Origin: Sphingobium sp. EM0848 | GTDB lineage: Bacteria > Pseudomonadota > Alphaproteobacteria > Sphingomonadales > Sphingomonadaceae | DNA length: 64,000 nucleotides | Assembly: GCF_013375555.1 (NCBI RefSeq) | Contig: NZ_JABXWB010000005.1 | Coordinates: 62,001 to 126,000 of the forward strand | Reading direction: 5' to 3' | Shown here: piece after piece, positions 17,017-27,459 of the stretch | Numbering within the stretch: position 1 is the stretch's first letter | Layout of the letters: every line of letters starts with the position of its first letter | Translations under genes and position numbers: made by a program | Notes under the pieces: generated by a model | The model's database searches: none | What the model was told of the DNA's origin: nothing | The model's input: the letters and a program-made list of their open reading frames with translations, nothing else

Positions 17017-17919
17017 ATGAAAATCATTGTCCTGGGGGCGGCGGCCGGCGGTGGCTTCCCTCAGTGGAATTCCAATGCGCAAGGGTGCCGGCGCGCCCGC
17101 AGTGGTGATCCAGCCGCGCCGGCCCGCACACAGGCGAGCGTTGCGGTCAGCCGGGACGGGGTGCGCTGGTTCCTGCTCAATGCCTCTCCTGACCTGCGGC
17201 AGCAGATCAACGAGACGCCCGCGCTGCATCCGCGCCATGGCCTGCGCCATTCCCCAATCGCGGGCGTGGTGCTGACCGGCGGCGATGTCGATGTGATTGC
17301 GGGACTTCTGGCCCTGCGCGAACGGCAGGCACTGACCGTCCATGCGACGCAGCGCATCCATGCCGTGCTCGACGCCAATCCTATCTTCGAAGTGCTGGCG
17401 CGCGATGTCGTCACCCGCAGCGTCGAGTCGCTTGATGCGCCCTTCGCGCTGGAGGAAGGGCTGAATGCCCGCTTCTTTGCCGTGCCGGGCAAGGTGCCGC
17501 TTTATCTGGAAAGCGGCAGCGAGCCGCCGCCGATGTTGGTCGATGACACGACGGTTGGCCTGGAAATCACCGAGGGAGAGTGCCGAATGCTCTTCATCCC
17601 CGGCTGCGCAGCAATGACGCCGGAACTGCGGAATCGGCTGGAGGGCGCGGATATCGCCTTCTTCGACGGCACGCTCTGGCGCGACGATGAGATGGTGGCA
17701 GCGGGCATCGGCCAGAAGACCGGAAAGCGCATGGGCCATATGAGCCTGAGCGGGCTGGACGGCACCGTTGAAGCCTTCCGGTCGATCAAGGTCGAGCGCA
17801 AGGTCATTATCCATATGAACAATAGCAATCCCGTCTTGCTGGCCGATAGTCCCGAGCGGGCCGAGGCCGAGGCGGCGGGCTGGACCGTCGCCCATGACGG
17901 CATGGCATTCACGATCTAA
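17017..17919 (+). CDS. pqqB: PQQ biosynthesis protein PqqB (metallo-beta-lactamase fold)
   Basis: A 300-residue protein with the PqqB-type start MKIIVLGAAAGGGFPQWN, a CxRAR-like segment and an internal TGGDVDVIAGLLALRE. PqqB is a metallo-beta-lactamase-fold enzyme; studies of the family point to oxidation of the glutamate-tyrosine intermediate, and it has also been linked to PQQ transfer. Length and order match known pqq operons. It ends 10 bases before the pqqC GTG. Confidence 0.95.
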   Translation: MKIIVLGAAAGGGFPQWNSNAQGCRRARSGDPAAPARTQASVAVSRDGVRWFLLNASPDLRQQINETPALHPRHGLRHSPIAGVVLTGGDVDVIAGLLALRERQALTVHATQRIHAVLDANPIFEVLARDVVTRSVESLDAPFALEEGLNARFFAVPGKVPLYLESGSEPPPMLVDDTTVGLEITEGECRMLFIPGCAAMTPELRNRLEGADIAFFDGTLWRDDEMVAAGIGQKTGKRMGHMSLSGLDGTVEAFRSIKVERKVIIHMNNSNPVLLADSPERAEAEAAGWTVAHDGMAFTI

Positions 17920-17929
17920 AGGACATGAG

Positions 17930-18670
17930 GTGAGCGAGAGGCTGCTTTCCCCCGACGAACTGGAAGCCGCGCTGCGCCAGATCGGTGCGGAGCGTTACCA
18001 TATCCACCATCCCTTCCACCGTCTACTGCATGACGGCAAGCTGACCCGTCCGCAAGTGCAGGCCTGGGCGCTCAATCGCTATTATTATCAGGCCGCCATT
18101 CCCGCCAAGGACGCGACGCTGATGGCACGCCTGCCCACGATGGAGGAGCGGCGCGAATGGCGGCGGCGGATCGAGGATCATGACGGCACCGCCGACAAGC
18201 CCGGCGGCATCGAGCGCTGGCTGAAGCTGGCCGAGGGCGTGGGTCTCGGCCGCGCCATGGTGGAAAGCGCGGCCCATATCCTGCCCGAAACGCGCTTTGC
18301 CGTCGACGCCTATGTCCATTTCGTGCGCGACCGCAGCTTGCTTGAAGCTGTGGCCTCCTCGCTGACCGAACTTTTCTCGCCCACCATCATCGCCGAGCGG
18401 GTGTCGGGGATGCTGCGTCATTATGACTGGATCACGCAGGACACGCTGGCCTATTTCACACCGCGTCTGACACAGGCCCCGCAGGACAGCGACTGGGCGC
18501 TTGCCTATGTGAAGGCCCATGCCGACACGGCGGAAAAGCAGCAGGCGGTGCTGGCGGCGTTGCGCTTCAAATGCGATGTGCTCTGGTGCCAGCTCGACGG
18601 GTTGTATTTTGCCTATGTGGCGCCGGGAATGATCCCGCCGGGCGCTTTCGTGCCGGACGAGAGGGCATGA
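17930..18670 (+). CDS. pqqC: Pyrroloquinoline-quinone synthase PqqC
   Basis: A 246-residue all-helical, cofactor-free oxidase that performs the last ring closure and eight-electron oxidation to PQQ. Family segments seen are RYHIHHPFHRLLHDG, ALNRYYYQAAIPAKDA and the late LRFKCDVLWCQLDGLYFAYV. GTG 17930 is the start because AAAGGA lies 6 bases before it; a longer reading from 17894 overlaps pqqB and is not needed. Its TGA overlaps the pqqD ATG (ATGA), so translation is coupled. Confidence 0.95.
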   Translation: MSERLLSPDELEAALRQIGAERYHIHHPFHRLLHDGKLTRPQVQAWALNRYYYQAAIPAKDATLMARLPTMEERREWRRRIEDHDGTADKPGGIERWLKLAEGVGLGRAMVESAAHILPETRFAVDAYVHFVRDRSLLEAVASSLTELFSPTIIAERVSGMLRHYDWITQDTLAYFTPRLTQAPQDSDWALAYVKAHADTAEKQQAVLAALRFKCDVLWCQLDGLYFAYVAPGMIPPGAFVPDERA

Positions 18671-18935
18671 CCGACGAAGCCGCCATTCCCGCTTTTCGGC
18701 GCGGGGTGAAGTTTCGCTTCGATGCCGTGCGCGATGCCTGGGTGCTGCTGGCCCCCGAAAAGCTGTTCATGCCCGACGAGATTGCCGTCGAGATTTTGAA
18801 GCTGGTCGATGGGGAACGCTCGATCCGTGCGATCGTCGATGACCTGGCAGACCGCTTTGATGCACCGCGCGAGGTGATCGCCGCCGACGTGATCGCGGTG
18901 CTCGATGATCTTTCGGCGCGCGGCGGTATCCAGCT

Positions 18936-18939
<4 letters not shown>
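18667..18939 (+). CDS. pqqD: PqqA-binding chaperone PqqD
   Basis: A 90-residue peptide chaperone that carries PqqA to PqqE. It has the RRE-type layout: a short N-terminal strand region (FRRGVKFRFDAVRDAWVLLAPEK), then PDEIAVEILKLVDGERSIRAIV and a C-terminal helical part. The start at 18667 gives the family's length and an ATGA overlap with pqqC. Its own stop overlaps the pqqE start in the same way (ATGA at 18936), so the three genes are tightly coupled. Confidence 0.93.
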
Positions 18940-21012
<2,073 letters not shown>

Positions 21013-21017
21013 GCGGC

Positions 21018-22358
21018 ATGGACGCGGTGCCTGACGGCCTACCGGCACCGCGCCGCCATTGGGCACTTATCGGTTTGTGGATCGGCATGGCGATGTCGGT
21101 GATCGACGCCGCCATCGTCAATATCGCCTTGCCGCTGATATCGTGGGATCTGCATGTCAGCGCGTCGCTGGCAACATGGGTGGTGACCGCCTATCAGATT
21201 GCCATCGTCATGACCCTGCTGCCCGTAGCCGCTTTGGGCGAGCGGATCGGATATCATCGCGTCTATCTGGGCGGGCTGGTCCTCTTCACTCTCATGTCGC
21301 TGGGCTGTGCCGTCGCGTCCGGCCTGGAAATGCTGGCCGTCTGCCGTTTTGCACAGGGTCTGGGAGCTGCGGCGATGATGGGCGTCAATGGCGCGCAAAT
21401 GCGCTTCGTCTGGCCCAAAGCTCTGCTGGGACGAGGCATCGGCTATAATGCGGTCGTCATATCCGGTAGCGCAGCCGCAGGACCAGTGCTGGCCGGGTTG
21501 ATCCTGTCCTTCGGTAACTGGCCCTGGCTGTTCCTCATCAATCTCCCCCTTGGCCTCATCGCGCTCGTATTGGGCATGGGCTTTGCTCCACAGACGCCGT
21601 CCGTAGCAAAGACGTTCGACTGGAAAAGCGCGCTTTTCAATGCCGTTATGTTCGGTGCCCTGTTTCTGGCGGCATCGGATGCGGTGCATGGCGATCTGTC
21701 GTTCCGGCTTGCCGGCTATTGCCTGCTGGGAGGCGTGGCCGGCATGCTGCTCATCCGGCGGGAACGATCCCGCCCGCGCCCACTGATCCCCTTTGATCTC
21801 ATGGCCATCGCCCGCCTGCGCCGCGCCTATGGCGCTTCGGTCTGTGCCTTTGTTGCACAGATGGGCATGCTGGTCTCCCTGCCCTTCCTGCTGGTGGAAT
21901 ATCTGGGGCTTGGCGCTGCGACGATCGGCCTGCTTGTGCTGCCTTTCCCAATCGGGATTGCCATTGCCTCCCCGGTTGCGGGCCGATTGGCGCGAATGGA
22001 TCGGGGCGGGGCAATCAGTGCCCTGGGCCTGTGCCTCATGGCCTCAGTTCTGATCGCTATCACCCTTCTTCTCCCTGCCCGACCTCCCTTGGCGCTTCTG
22101 ATGATTGCGATAGGATTTTGCGGCATTGGTTTCGGCTTGTTCCAACCACCCAATAATCTGGTGATGCTGACCACCGGTCCGATGGACCGCGCTGGCGCTG
22201 CGGCCGGAATGCTATCCTTGTCCCGCCTGCTTGGGCAAACGGCAGGAGCGCTGATAGCAGCTTTGGTCCTGCGCCTGCTTGGACCGGGATCATTGATGGC
22301 GTTTCATGTAGCCGTTTTCGTGGCTCTAGCCGCTGCCTACCTGGCCTATCGTCGATAG
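21018..22358 (+). CDS. MFS transporter (DHA2-like, drug/export type)
   Basis: A permease of about 446 residues with 12-14 hydrophobic segments, motif GERIGYHRVYLGG after TM2 and the antiporter-type GSAAAGPVLAGLIL in TM5, as in DHA2 drug/proton antiporters. ATG 21018 is chosen; a GTG at 21009 overlaps the aminopeptidase TGA (GTGA) and is equally plausible by coupling. As the last gene of the PQQ operon it could export PQQ or a by-product, but no direct evidence shows this. The following 266-base gap contains no gene and carries the upstream region of the GGDEF gene. Confidence 0.85.
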   Translation: MDAVPDGLPAPRRHWALIGLWIGMAMSVIDAAIVNIALPLISWDLHVSASLATWVVTAYQIAIVMTLLPVAALGERIGYHRVYLGGLVLFTLMSLGCAVASGLEMLAVCRFAQGLGAAAMMGVNGAQMRFVWPKALLGRGIGYNAVVISGSAAAGPVLAGLILSFGNWPWLFLINLPLGLIALVLGMGFAPQTPSVAKTFDWKSALFNAVMFGALFLAASDAVHGDLSFRLAGYCLLGGVAGMLLIRRERSRPRPLIPFDLMAIARLRRAYGASVCAFVAQMGMLVSLPFLLVEYLGLGAATIGLLVLPFPIGIAIASPVAGRLARMDRGGAISALGLCLMASVLIAITLLLPARPPLALLMIAIGFCGIGFGLFQPPNNLVMLTTGPMDRAGAAAGMLSLSRLLGQTAGALIAALVLRLLGPGSLMAFHVAVFVALAAAYLAYRR

Positions 22359-22624
22359 GACCCATCCGGCGCGCGACGGGTCTGATATGGCAAGCGGTCG
22401 TAGTCAACCGACTCGAATAACGCTGCTATATCCGGCCGTACTGTGCGTTTTCAATGGGATCGCCTGCAGTTCAAGCTCATGGACTCATCTAAGCATTATA
22501 AGAAGCTGTCCATCAATTCATCGTTAATAACATTTCAACCCAAGCCGAAGATAGCATCGCTCGTCAGCCTGGGCTGAAGGGGATCAATATGGCTGACAGT
22601 GCCATCTCATAAGGAATTACAGCC

Positions 22625-23683
22625 GTGAACATGCTCGTCCACGACAACGCCTTCAGCCAGTTCGCCGGGGATACAAACGGCGGGGGCGATACTGCGGTTT
22701 ATCAGACGTTGCTCGAATCGACTCAGGCGATTCCATGGAGGATCGATTGGGAGACGATGCAGTTCACATATATAGGCCCGCAGATCGAAAAATTACTGGG
22801 CTGGCGTCAAGATAGCTGGATCACGGTTCAGGACTGGGCCACCCGCATCCACGACGAAGATCGCGAAAGGGTGGTCAATTTCTGCGTCTCGCAATCACAA
22901 GCGGGGATCGATCACGAAGCGGATTATCGCGCACTGACCGCATCGGGCGGCACCGTCTGGATCAGGGATGTGGTGCATGTCGTACGAAAGGCCGATGGTT
23001 CGGTCGACAGCCTTGTCGGGTTCATGTTTGACATCAGCGAGCGCAAGCGAACCGAAGAGCGGGTGCTGGAATTGCAGAAGAAACTGGAGGTTCTGTCGTA
23101 TACTGATAGCCTGACGGGGATCGCCAACCGGCGCTCGTTCGATACACGACTAGAAAATGAGTGGAAGAATGCCAGGCGCAGTGGCCAACCACTCTCATTG
23201 ATCGTGATCGATGTCGATTACTTCAAGCAATATAATGATTTCTATGGGCATACGGAAGGCGATGCTTGCCTTGGTCAAATTGCTCGGGCGCTGCATGGGC
23301 TGGCAAAACGCCCGCGGGACCTCGCGGCGCGGCTTGGTGGAGAAGAATTTGCTCTGCTGTTGCCCGAAACCGACGCAGAAGGTGCGCAACGTAGCGCACA
23401 ACTCTGCGCCGACGCGATCGCAACCTTGCGGATTCGCCACGAAAGATCGGACGTCAACAGTATCATCACCGTCAGTTTGGGTGTAGGCACGATCACCGTC
23501 GGTGGTGAGGGCAGTCCACGAGAATTCGTCGCAGCGGTCGACCACTTGCTCTATGCCGCCAAGCGCAATGGCCGGAACCGATTTGAGTGGGCGAGAATGC
23601 AACAGACCGGCTTTGACCCAATCTCGATAAACGATAAACCGCTGCCAGCGCGGGGCGGTGTATTGGGTGGCGGTCAGGATTAA
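22625..23683 (+). CDS. PAS-domain diguanylate cyclase (GGDEF)
   Basis: A 352-residue soluble signalling protein. Residues about 35-135 form a PAS domain (PAS_3 type) ending in the usual FDISERKRTEERV linker and a short coiled coil. The C-terminal half is a GGDEF domain that makes cyclic di-GMP: DYFKQYNDFYGHTEGD, the active-site RLGGEEF, and an inhibitory I-site RPRD five residues before it. All catalytic residues are present, so it should be active and feedback-controlled. GTG 22625 has AAGGA 9 bases upstream and is preferred to ATG 22631. The mobile region starts right after its stop. Confidence 0.92.
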   Translation: MNMLVHDNAFSQFAGDTNGGGDTAVYQTLLESTQAIPWRIDWETMQFTYIGPQIEKLLGWRQDSWITVQDWATRIHDEDRERVVNFCVSQSQAGIDHEADYRALTASGGTVWIRDVVHVVRKADGSVDSLVGFMFDISERKRTEERVLELQKKLEVLSYTDSLTGIANRRSFDTRLENEWKNARRSGQPLSLIVIDVDYFKQYNDFYGHTEGDACLGQIARALHGLAKRPRDLAARLGGEEFALLLPETDAEGAQRSAQLCADAIATLRIRHERSDVNSIITVSLGVGTITVGGEGSPREFVAAVDHLLYAAKRNGRNRFEWARMQQTGFDPISINDKPLPARGGVLGGGQD

Positions 23684-23689
23684 CTCATA

Positions 23690-23896
23690 GCCCCTCCCAT
23701 CCAACGGCTCTTCTTGATTTTCCGGTCCGTTCATCGCAGCCCGGTTCGCCGCGTGCCATTCGCGCGCGAACTGGCGCCCTATTGCGGCCACGATCCGGAG
23801 GATGCGTGGATCTGGTCCGTTCTTCTCCTCCGGGGCGTCGCCGTCATTCGCTGGTACCGGCCTCTCGCCATCGGCGGGAGCATCATTGCTTCCCAC
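23690..23896 (-). pseudogene. 3'-truncated small gene of the mobilisation module
   Basis: The frame from GTG 23896 gives GSNDAPADGERPVP and then DPRILRIVAAIGRQFAREWH, a charged helical stretch like small proteins of unknown function found next to conjugation genes. It overlaps the transglycosylase stop by 14 bases. The frame then runs without stop into the antisense of the GGDEF gene, which means its own 3' end is missing. This places the left edge of the mobile segment near 23690. Confidence 0.5.
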
Positions 23897-24485
23897 CTTT
23901 CAGCGGTTGCGCCGACACCTGAACGGTTTGAACAACTCTATCACGACCTTCCGAACCATATCCCGCCTGAAGAGAATGGCTGAATACATCGCGGCCGAAG
24001 CGAGCGATCAAATGCCCGGCTACGCCGTTCCTGTAGCGGTGCTGGCGCGATGCGGCCGGGCTATGATATACGCCAATCGCATCCCAATAATCTCTCGTCA
24101 CCGCCAGGCCCGACAGGAATATCCATCGCGCCGCCTGCACATTGAAGCAGGGATCGGTGACCAACCAGTGCCACACGTTGGCCGGCGATCGGCCGACCAG
24201 AACCGAAAGCCTGGGTACCCAGAAACTATTGATCTGAAGTGGACCAAGATCATGCGTGCCGTTCGTGTTTGCGATTTCTGCACCGATCCAGCCTGCTTCT
24301 TGATCACGAAGGCCCCAGAGCGTTCTCTCAAGCCAGGTACGACCGCCTGAAGCTTGAACGATGCATGCGCCCAGCCTGGCTTCATGATCGGGCTGCGAGA
24401 GAGGCTTTGCAAAAGCGGGCGTAACCGCGCCGAGTATGATTGCGATGATCGCGGTGAACTGGTATCCGCTCGGATCAGCGATCAT
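23883..24485 (-). CDS. VirB1-like lytic transglycosylase
   Basis: A 200-residue secreted peptidoglycan hydrolase. A signal sequence is seen (AIIAIILGAVTPAFAKP). The SLT fold follows with QEAGWIGAEIANTNGTHDLGPLQINSFW, where the early Glu is the catalytic acid and GPLQIN is the family motif. ATG 24485 has a strong GGAGGTGAGC in front and overlaps the relaxase stop by 11 bases. It would open the cell wall for DNA transfer. It is the only cell-envelope transfer component present, as no VirB/Trb pilus genes are in the window. Confidence 0.85.
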   Translation of the reverse strand: MIADPSGYQFTAIIAIILGAVTPAFAKPLSQPDHEARLGACIVQASGGRTWLERTLWGLRDQEAGWIGAEIANTNGTHDLGPLQINSFWVPRLSVLVGRSPANVWHWLVTDPCFNVQAARWIFLSGLAVTRDYWDAIGVYHSPAASRQHRYRNGVAGHLIARFGRDVFSHSLQAGYGSEGRDRVVQTVQVSAQPLKGGKQ

Positions 24486-27459
24486 GCTCACCTCCCCGAT
24501 TTTCCCGGTTGGGCTGCGATTGCGCCGGTGCTGGATGCGGTACAACGACCCGCCCGTCGGATTTCGCGCGTCCTGGGGAGCGTTCAGGAAGAGATCGTCG
24601 CTGCTCTACAAGCGACACGATCCACTGGTCGAGAGATTGCACTGCCGACTGCGCGCGACCGGTCAGCCACGCGGCCATGCCCTTTGGTTCTGGTCTGGAG
24701 CGACGCGCGCGGTCCGCCGCTCTGCGTTCCTTGCGTGCTTCCCGTTCGGCTCGTTGCTCATCGCGCAGGCGCCCCCAGCGTTCGCCTTGGCCACTCGCCC
24801 TCCCCTTAATGCTGTCGCGATCAAGACGTCCCAGCCCTTCCAGAGAGGACGTCTTCTCGCCTGAGCGTTGCTTGAGCTTCTCGGCCAAGCGTTTCCGATC
24901 TTCGGTCCAGAGCTTCACGCCATATTTTGCGCGAGTGATCGCCGTATAATAATTCTGCCCCGTTACGAGAGGTGAATTGACCGGCGCCAATATATAGACG
25001 CGATCATAGGTTTTGGATTGCGCGGAATAGACTGTCTCGGCATAGCCATGGTCCCAGGTCTTGTACCGGGACAAATCGACCATCTGAACTTCGCCGCTGC
25101 GATCCCACCTGATCGTGGCAACATGGCTATCCAAGTTCTCGACCGTGCCGCGCTCGGCATTCTTGATATTGAGATCGTGGTTGACCAAACGCCATTGAAT
25201 GCGATCACCTGCGGCAAGGTTGCGCGTCTCCTCCATGAACACATTGACCTGGGACGCCCGGCCAATCCGTGGATCCCATGTTATCACCCTGCCATGCTCG
25301 TCGACGAGATCGACTGCCTGTCGCCCACGCGCATCGCGGGAAATGCCAACAACGCGGTATTCGGCATCGCGCGCGATCCCTAAACTTGCATTGTCGCGCG
25401 AGAAAATGACAACCGCCCCGCGCGAATAGAAGCGCGCAAAATGCTTCTCCTGATCGGTCATCCCGGAAGGGGCCAAAACGGCAAGGCGCGTATCTTCCGC
25501 AGCGATCGCTCCCTCGGATTTGAGCGCTTCGCGAACCTTGGTATTGACGATCAGCCTGGTCGCATTTTCGAGGACGAGGATGTTGGTCTTCGCCCGCGTT
25601 TCAAACTTCAACTGCGTCCATTCGCTGACCAGCCCTCCTGCAAGCTTCTCGCTGCCCTCCCCGCTCACCACCTTATCGAGATAACTGATGGACCCGACAT
25701 AGTCCTTCCGTCGGGCCAGCGTGACAGCGAGGTACATCTTCTTCGCCTCCTGCCGGACCGGCTTCAAAAGCTCGGACTTGGACAGGCCCAGCCGCTGCAT
25801 AAGCCAGAAGGACTTGCCCTGTTCGATGGCCCCGGTCTGGCTGGTGTCGCCAAGAAAGATCAGTCGCGCGCCGGTGTACCGGCTGATCTCCAGGAGCCGG
25901 ATCGCCTGCCGATTGCCCAACTGACCAGCCTCGTCCACGACCAGGACGTGCCTGTCGTCAAGTTTATGACCACCGCCGGCCAAAAGACTGGCGACGGTGT
26001 GGGATTCGATCCCAGCCTTCCTGCCCAGCTCCGCCGCCGCCGATGACGTTGGCGCGAGCGCAAGCAGAGATACCCTGTCTCCGGCTACTTCACGCAGCGC
26101 ACCTGCAATGGTGGATTTACCCGAACCGCCAACACCCTGGAGGCCAACCACCCGGTCGGAAGATATCCCCAGATGTTCGAGCGCGGCCTGCTGGTCCGGT
26201 TTCAACTGGTAACGGGCGCCAGCTTCGCGAAGGGCTTCAACGGTCGCAAGCGGTTTCGCATCATCGATGGCGAGCGCCAAATGGTCGGAGATCGCCAGTT
26301 CGAGGCGAGCGGTCCGCCGCGAGGTTCGACCGCGAGTATGGATTTCGTCGCCGGTTGGATAGCGGGTTTCGAGAAGCTTGGTTCGTGCCTGATGCTCCTG
26401 CGCAACCGGACGAACATCGGCGAGTCTTACCTCGCCGACGTGCGACGCCAACGCGACCTGCAATAACCGCCCGAGATTGTTGACGGCTTCCTTCCCTTCC
26501 GACTGCCGCAGACCGAAGAGCATCGCCCGCGCAGCGACCGATCGCGAGACGTCAATCGAATGTTCTCCCTTCTCCTTCGCCCACGCCAATGTTTCATGCA
26601 CGGTCTCGGCATGTTTCCCGAGGCGCTCCTCCCAGCCCTTGTGCAGTTCTTCGAGCGAGGCCTTCTGCTTGGGACCGCGCGTGACATAGAAGGCCTGCTG
26701 TCGGGCCGCCTGGCCGGTCAGCCCTTTTTCCTTCGCATGGGCATCGATCTGCTCCGCGCGCCGAGACATCTCGGTGATCAGCTTCCCGGGCACCCCCTTG
26801 ATCTCGAACAGCCCCCGACGCGGATCGAATTCGACTTCATATCCGCGCTCCTTGAGGAGATGCGCCAGTTCATTGCGGTAGACCTGGCCAGCGGCCATTT
26901 GCTCGGCGAACATCGCGCGGGTTTCGAGGCTGACTTTCTTTGCGCCGTCCCGCTCGTCGGTGATATTCATCACCACGACATGGGTATGGAGATGCGGGTC
27001 CAGCTCTCGCGAGGCATGCTCGGTAAAGCGGGCAAAAATCAATCGCCCGGTCGTCTTTTCGACAATCTCGCCCCTGACGCGATGCCGCATGGTGGCATGT
27101 TCTTCAAGATAGGACAGCGCGACACCGACAGCCTGCTCATGCGCTTCAATGATCCGCTGATCGCCCGCAACGAGCGCCATGATCGAAACCGATTTGGGCG
27201 CATTGACGGCGAAGTCCCAGCCTGGATGATGCTGGATCGCGCCATTGGCGCGATGCCGGCCGAGTTGCTGATCGCCGACTTTTCCTGCGAGCAGATCCTT
27301 GAAGACGGTAGGATCGACCTTTCCCGTCAATCCGAGTTCGGCGGCAATCTTGCCACCCCATTCGGAAGGCTCGTCAGCGCCCTTGGTGTAATAGTCACCG
27401 ACCGTATAATAGCGGGCGATGCTCGCCGGCCTCCCTTTCAGGCGAATGGGGTTGATCAT
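24475..27459 (-). CDS. MobF-type conjugative relaxase-helicase (TraA/TrwC-like)
   Basis: A 994-residue protein that nicks oriT and unwinds the transferred strand. The N-terminal TrwC relaxase domain has candidate catalytic tyrosines Y17, Y18, Y23 and Y24 and the metal-binding triad H156-x-H158-x-H160 in DPHLHTHVVV. The helicase part starts near residue 420 with Walker A GVGGSGKST (442-450), Walker B VLVVDEAGQ, and a late UvrD-like YTAITRAKYGV motif. The charged C-terminal tail is typical. It overlaps the coupling protein gene (ATGA at 27456-27459) and the transglycosylase gene, forming one operon. It appears intact. Confidence 0.93.
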   Translation of the reverse strand: MINPIRLKGRPASIARYYTVGDYYTKGADEPSEWGGKIAAELGLTGKVDPTVFKDLLAGKVGDQQLGRHRANGAIQHHPGWDFAVNAPKSVSIMALVAGDQRIIEAHEQAVGVALSYLEEHATMRHRVRGEIVEKTTGRLIFARFTEHASRELDPHLHTHVVVMNITDERDGAKKVSLETRAMFAEQMAAGQVYRNELAHLLKERGYEVEFDPRRGLFEIKGVPGKLITEMSRRAEQIDAHAKEKGLTGQAARQQAFYVTRGPKQKASLEELHKGWEERLGKHAETVHETLAWAKEKGEHSIDVSRSVAARAMLFGLRQSEGKEAVNNLGRLLQVALASHVGEVRLADVRPVAQEHQARTKLLETRYPTGDEIHTRGRTSRRTARLELAISDHLALAIDDAKPLATVEALREAGARYQLKPDQQAALEHLGISSDRVVGLQGVGGSGKSTIAGALREVAGDRVSLLALAPTSSAAAELGRKAGIESHTVASLLAGGGHKLDDRHVLVVDEAGQLGNRQAIRLLEISRYTGARLIFLGDTSQTGAIEQGKSFWLMQRLGLSKSELLKPVRQEAKKMYLAVTLARRKDYVGSISYLDKVVSGEGSEKLAGGLVSEWTQLKFETRAKTNILVLENATRLIVNTKVREALKSEGAIAAEDTRLAVLAPSGMTDQEKHFARFYSRGAVVIFSRDNASLGIARDAEYRVVGISRDARGRQAVDLVDEHGRVITWDPRIGRASQVNVFMEETRNLAAGDRIQWRLVNHDLNIKNAERGTVENLDSHVATIRWDRSGEVQMVDLSRYKTWDHGYAETVYSAQSKTYDRVYILAPVNSPLVTGQNYYTAITRAKYGVKLWTEDRKRLAEKLKQRSGEKTSSLEGLGRLDRDSIKGRASGQGERWGRLRDEQRAEREARKERRAADRARRSRPEPKGMAAWLTGRAQSAVQSLDQWIVSLVEQRRSLPERSPGRAKSDGRVVVPHPAPAQSQPNRENRGGEHDR

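Noticed and set aside
23195..23690. Continuation of the minus-strand frame from 23896
   Set aside because: Only the first part before the GGDEF stop looks like a protein; the rest is antisense to the intact diguanylate cyclase gene.
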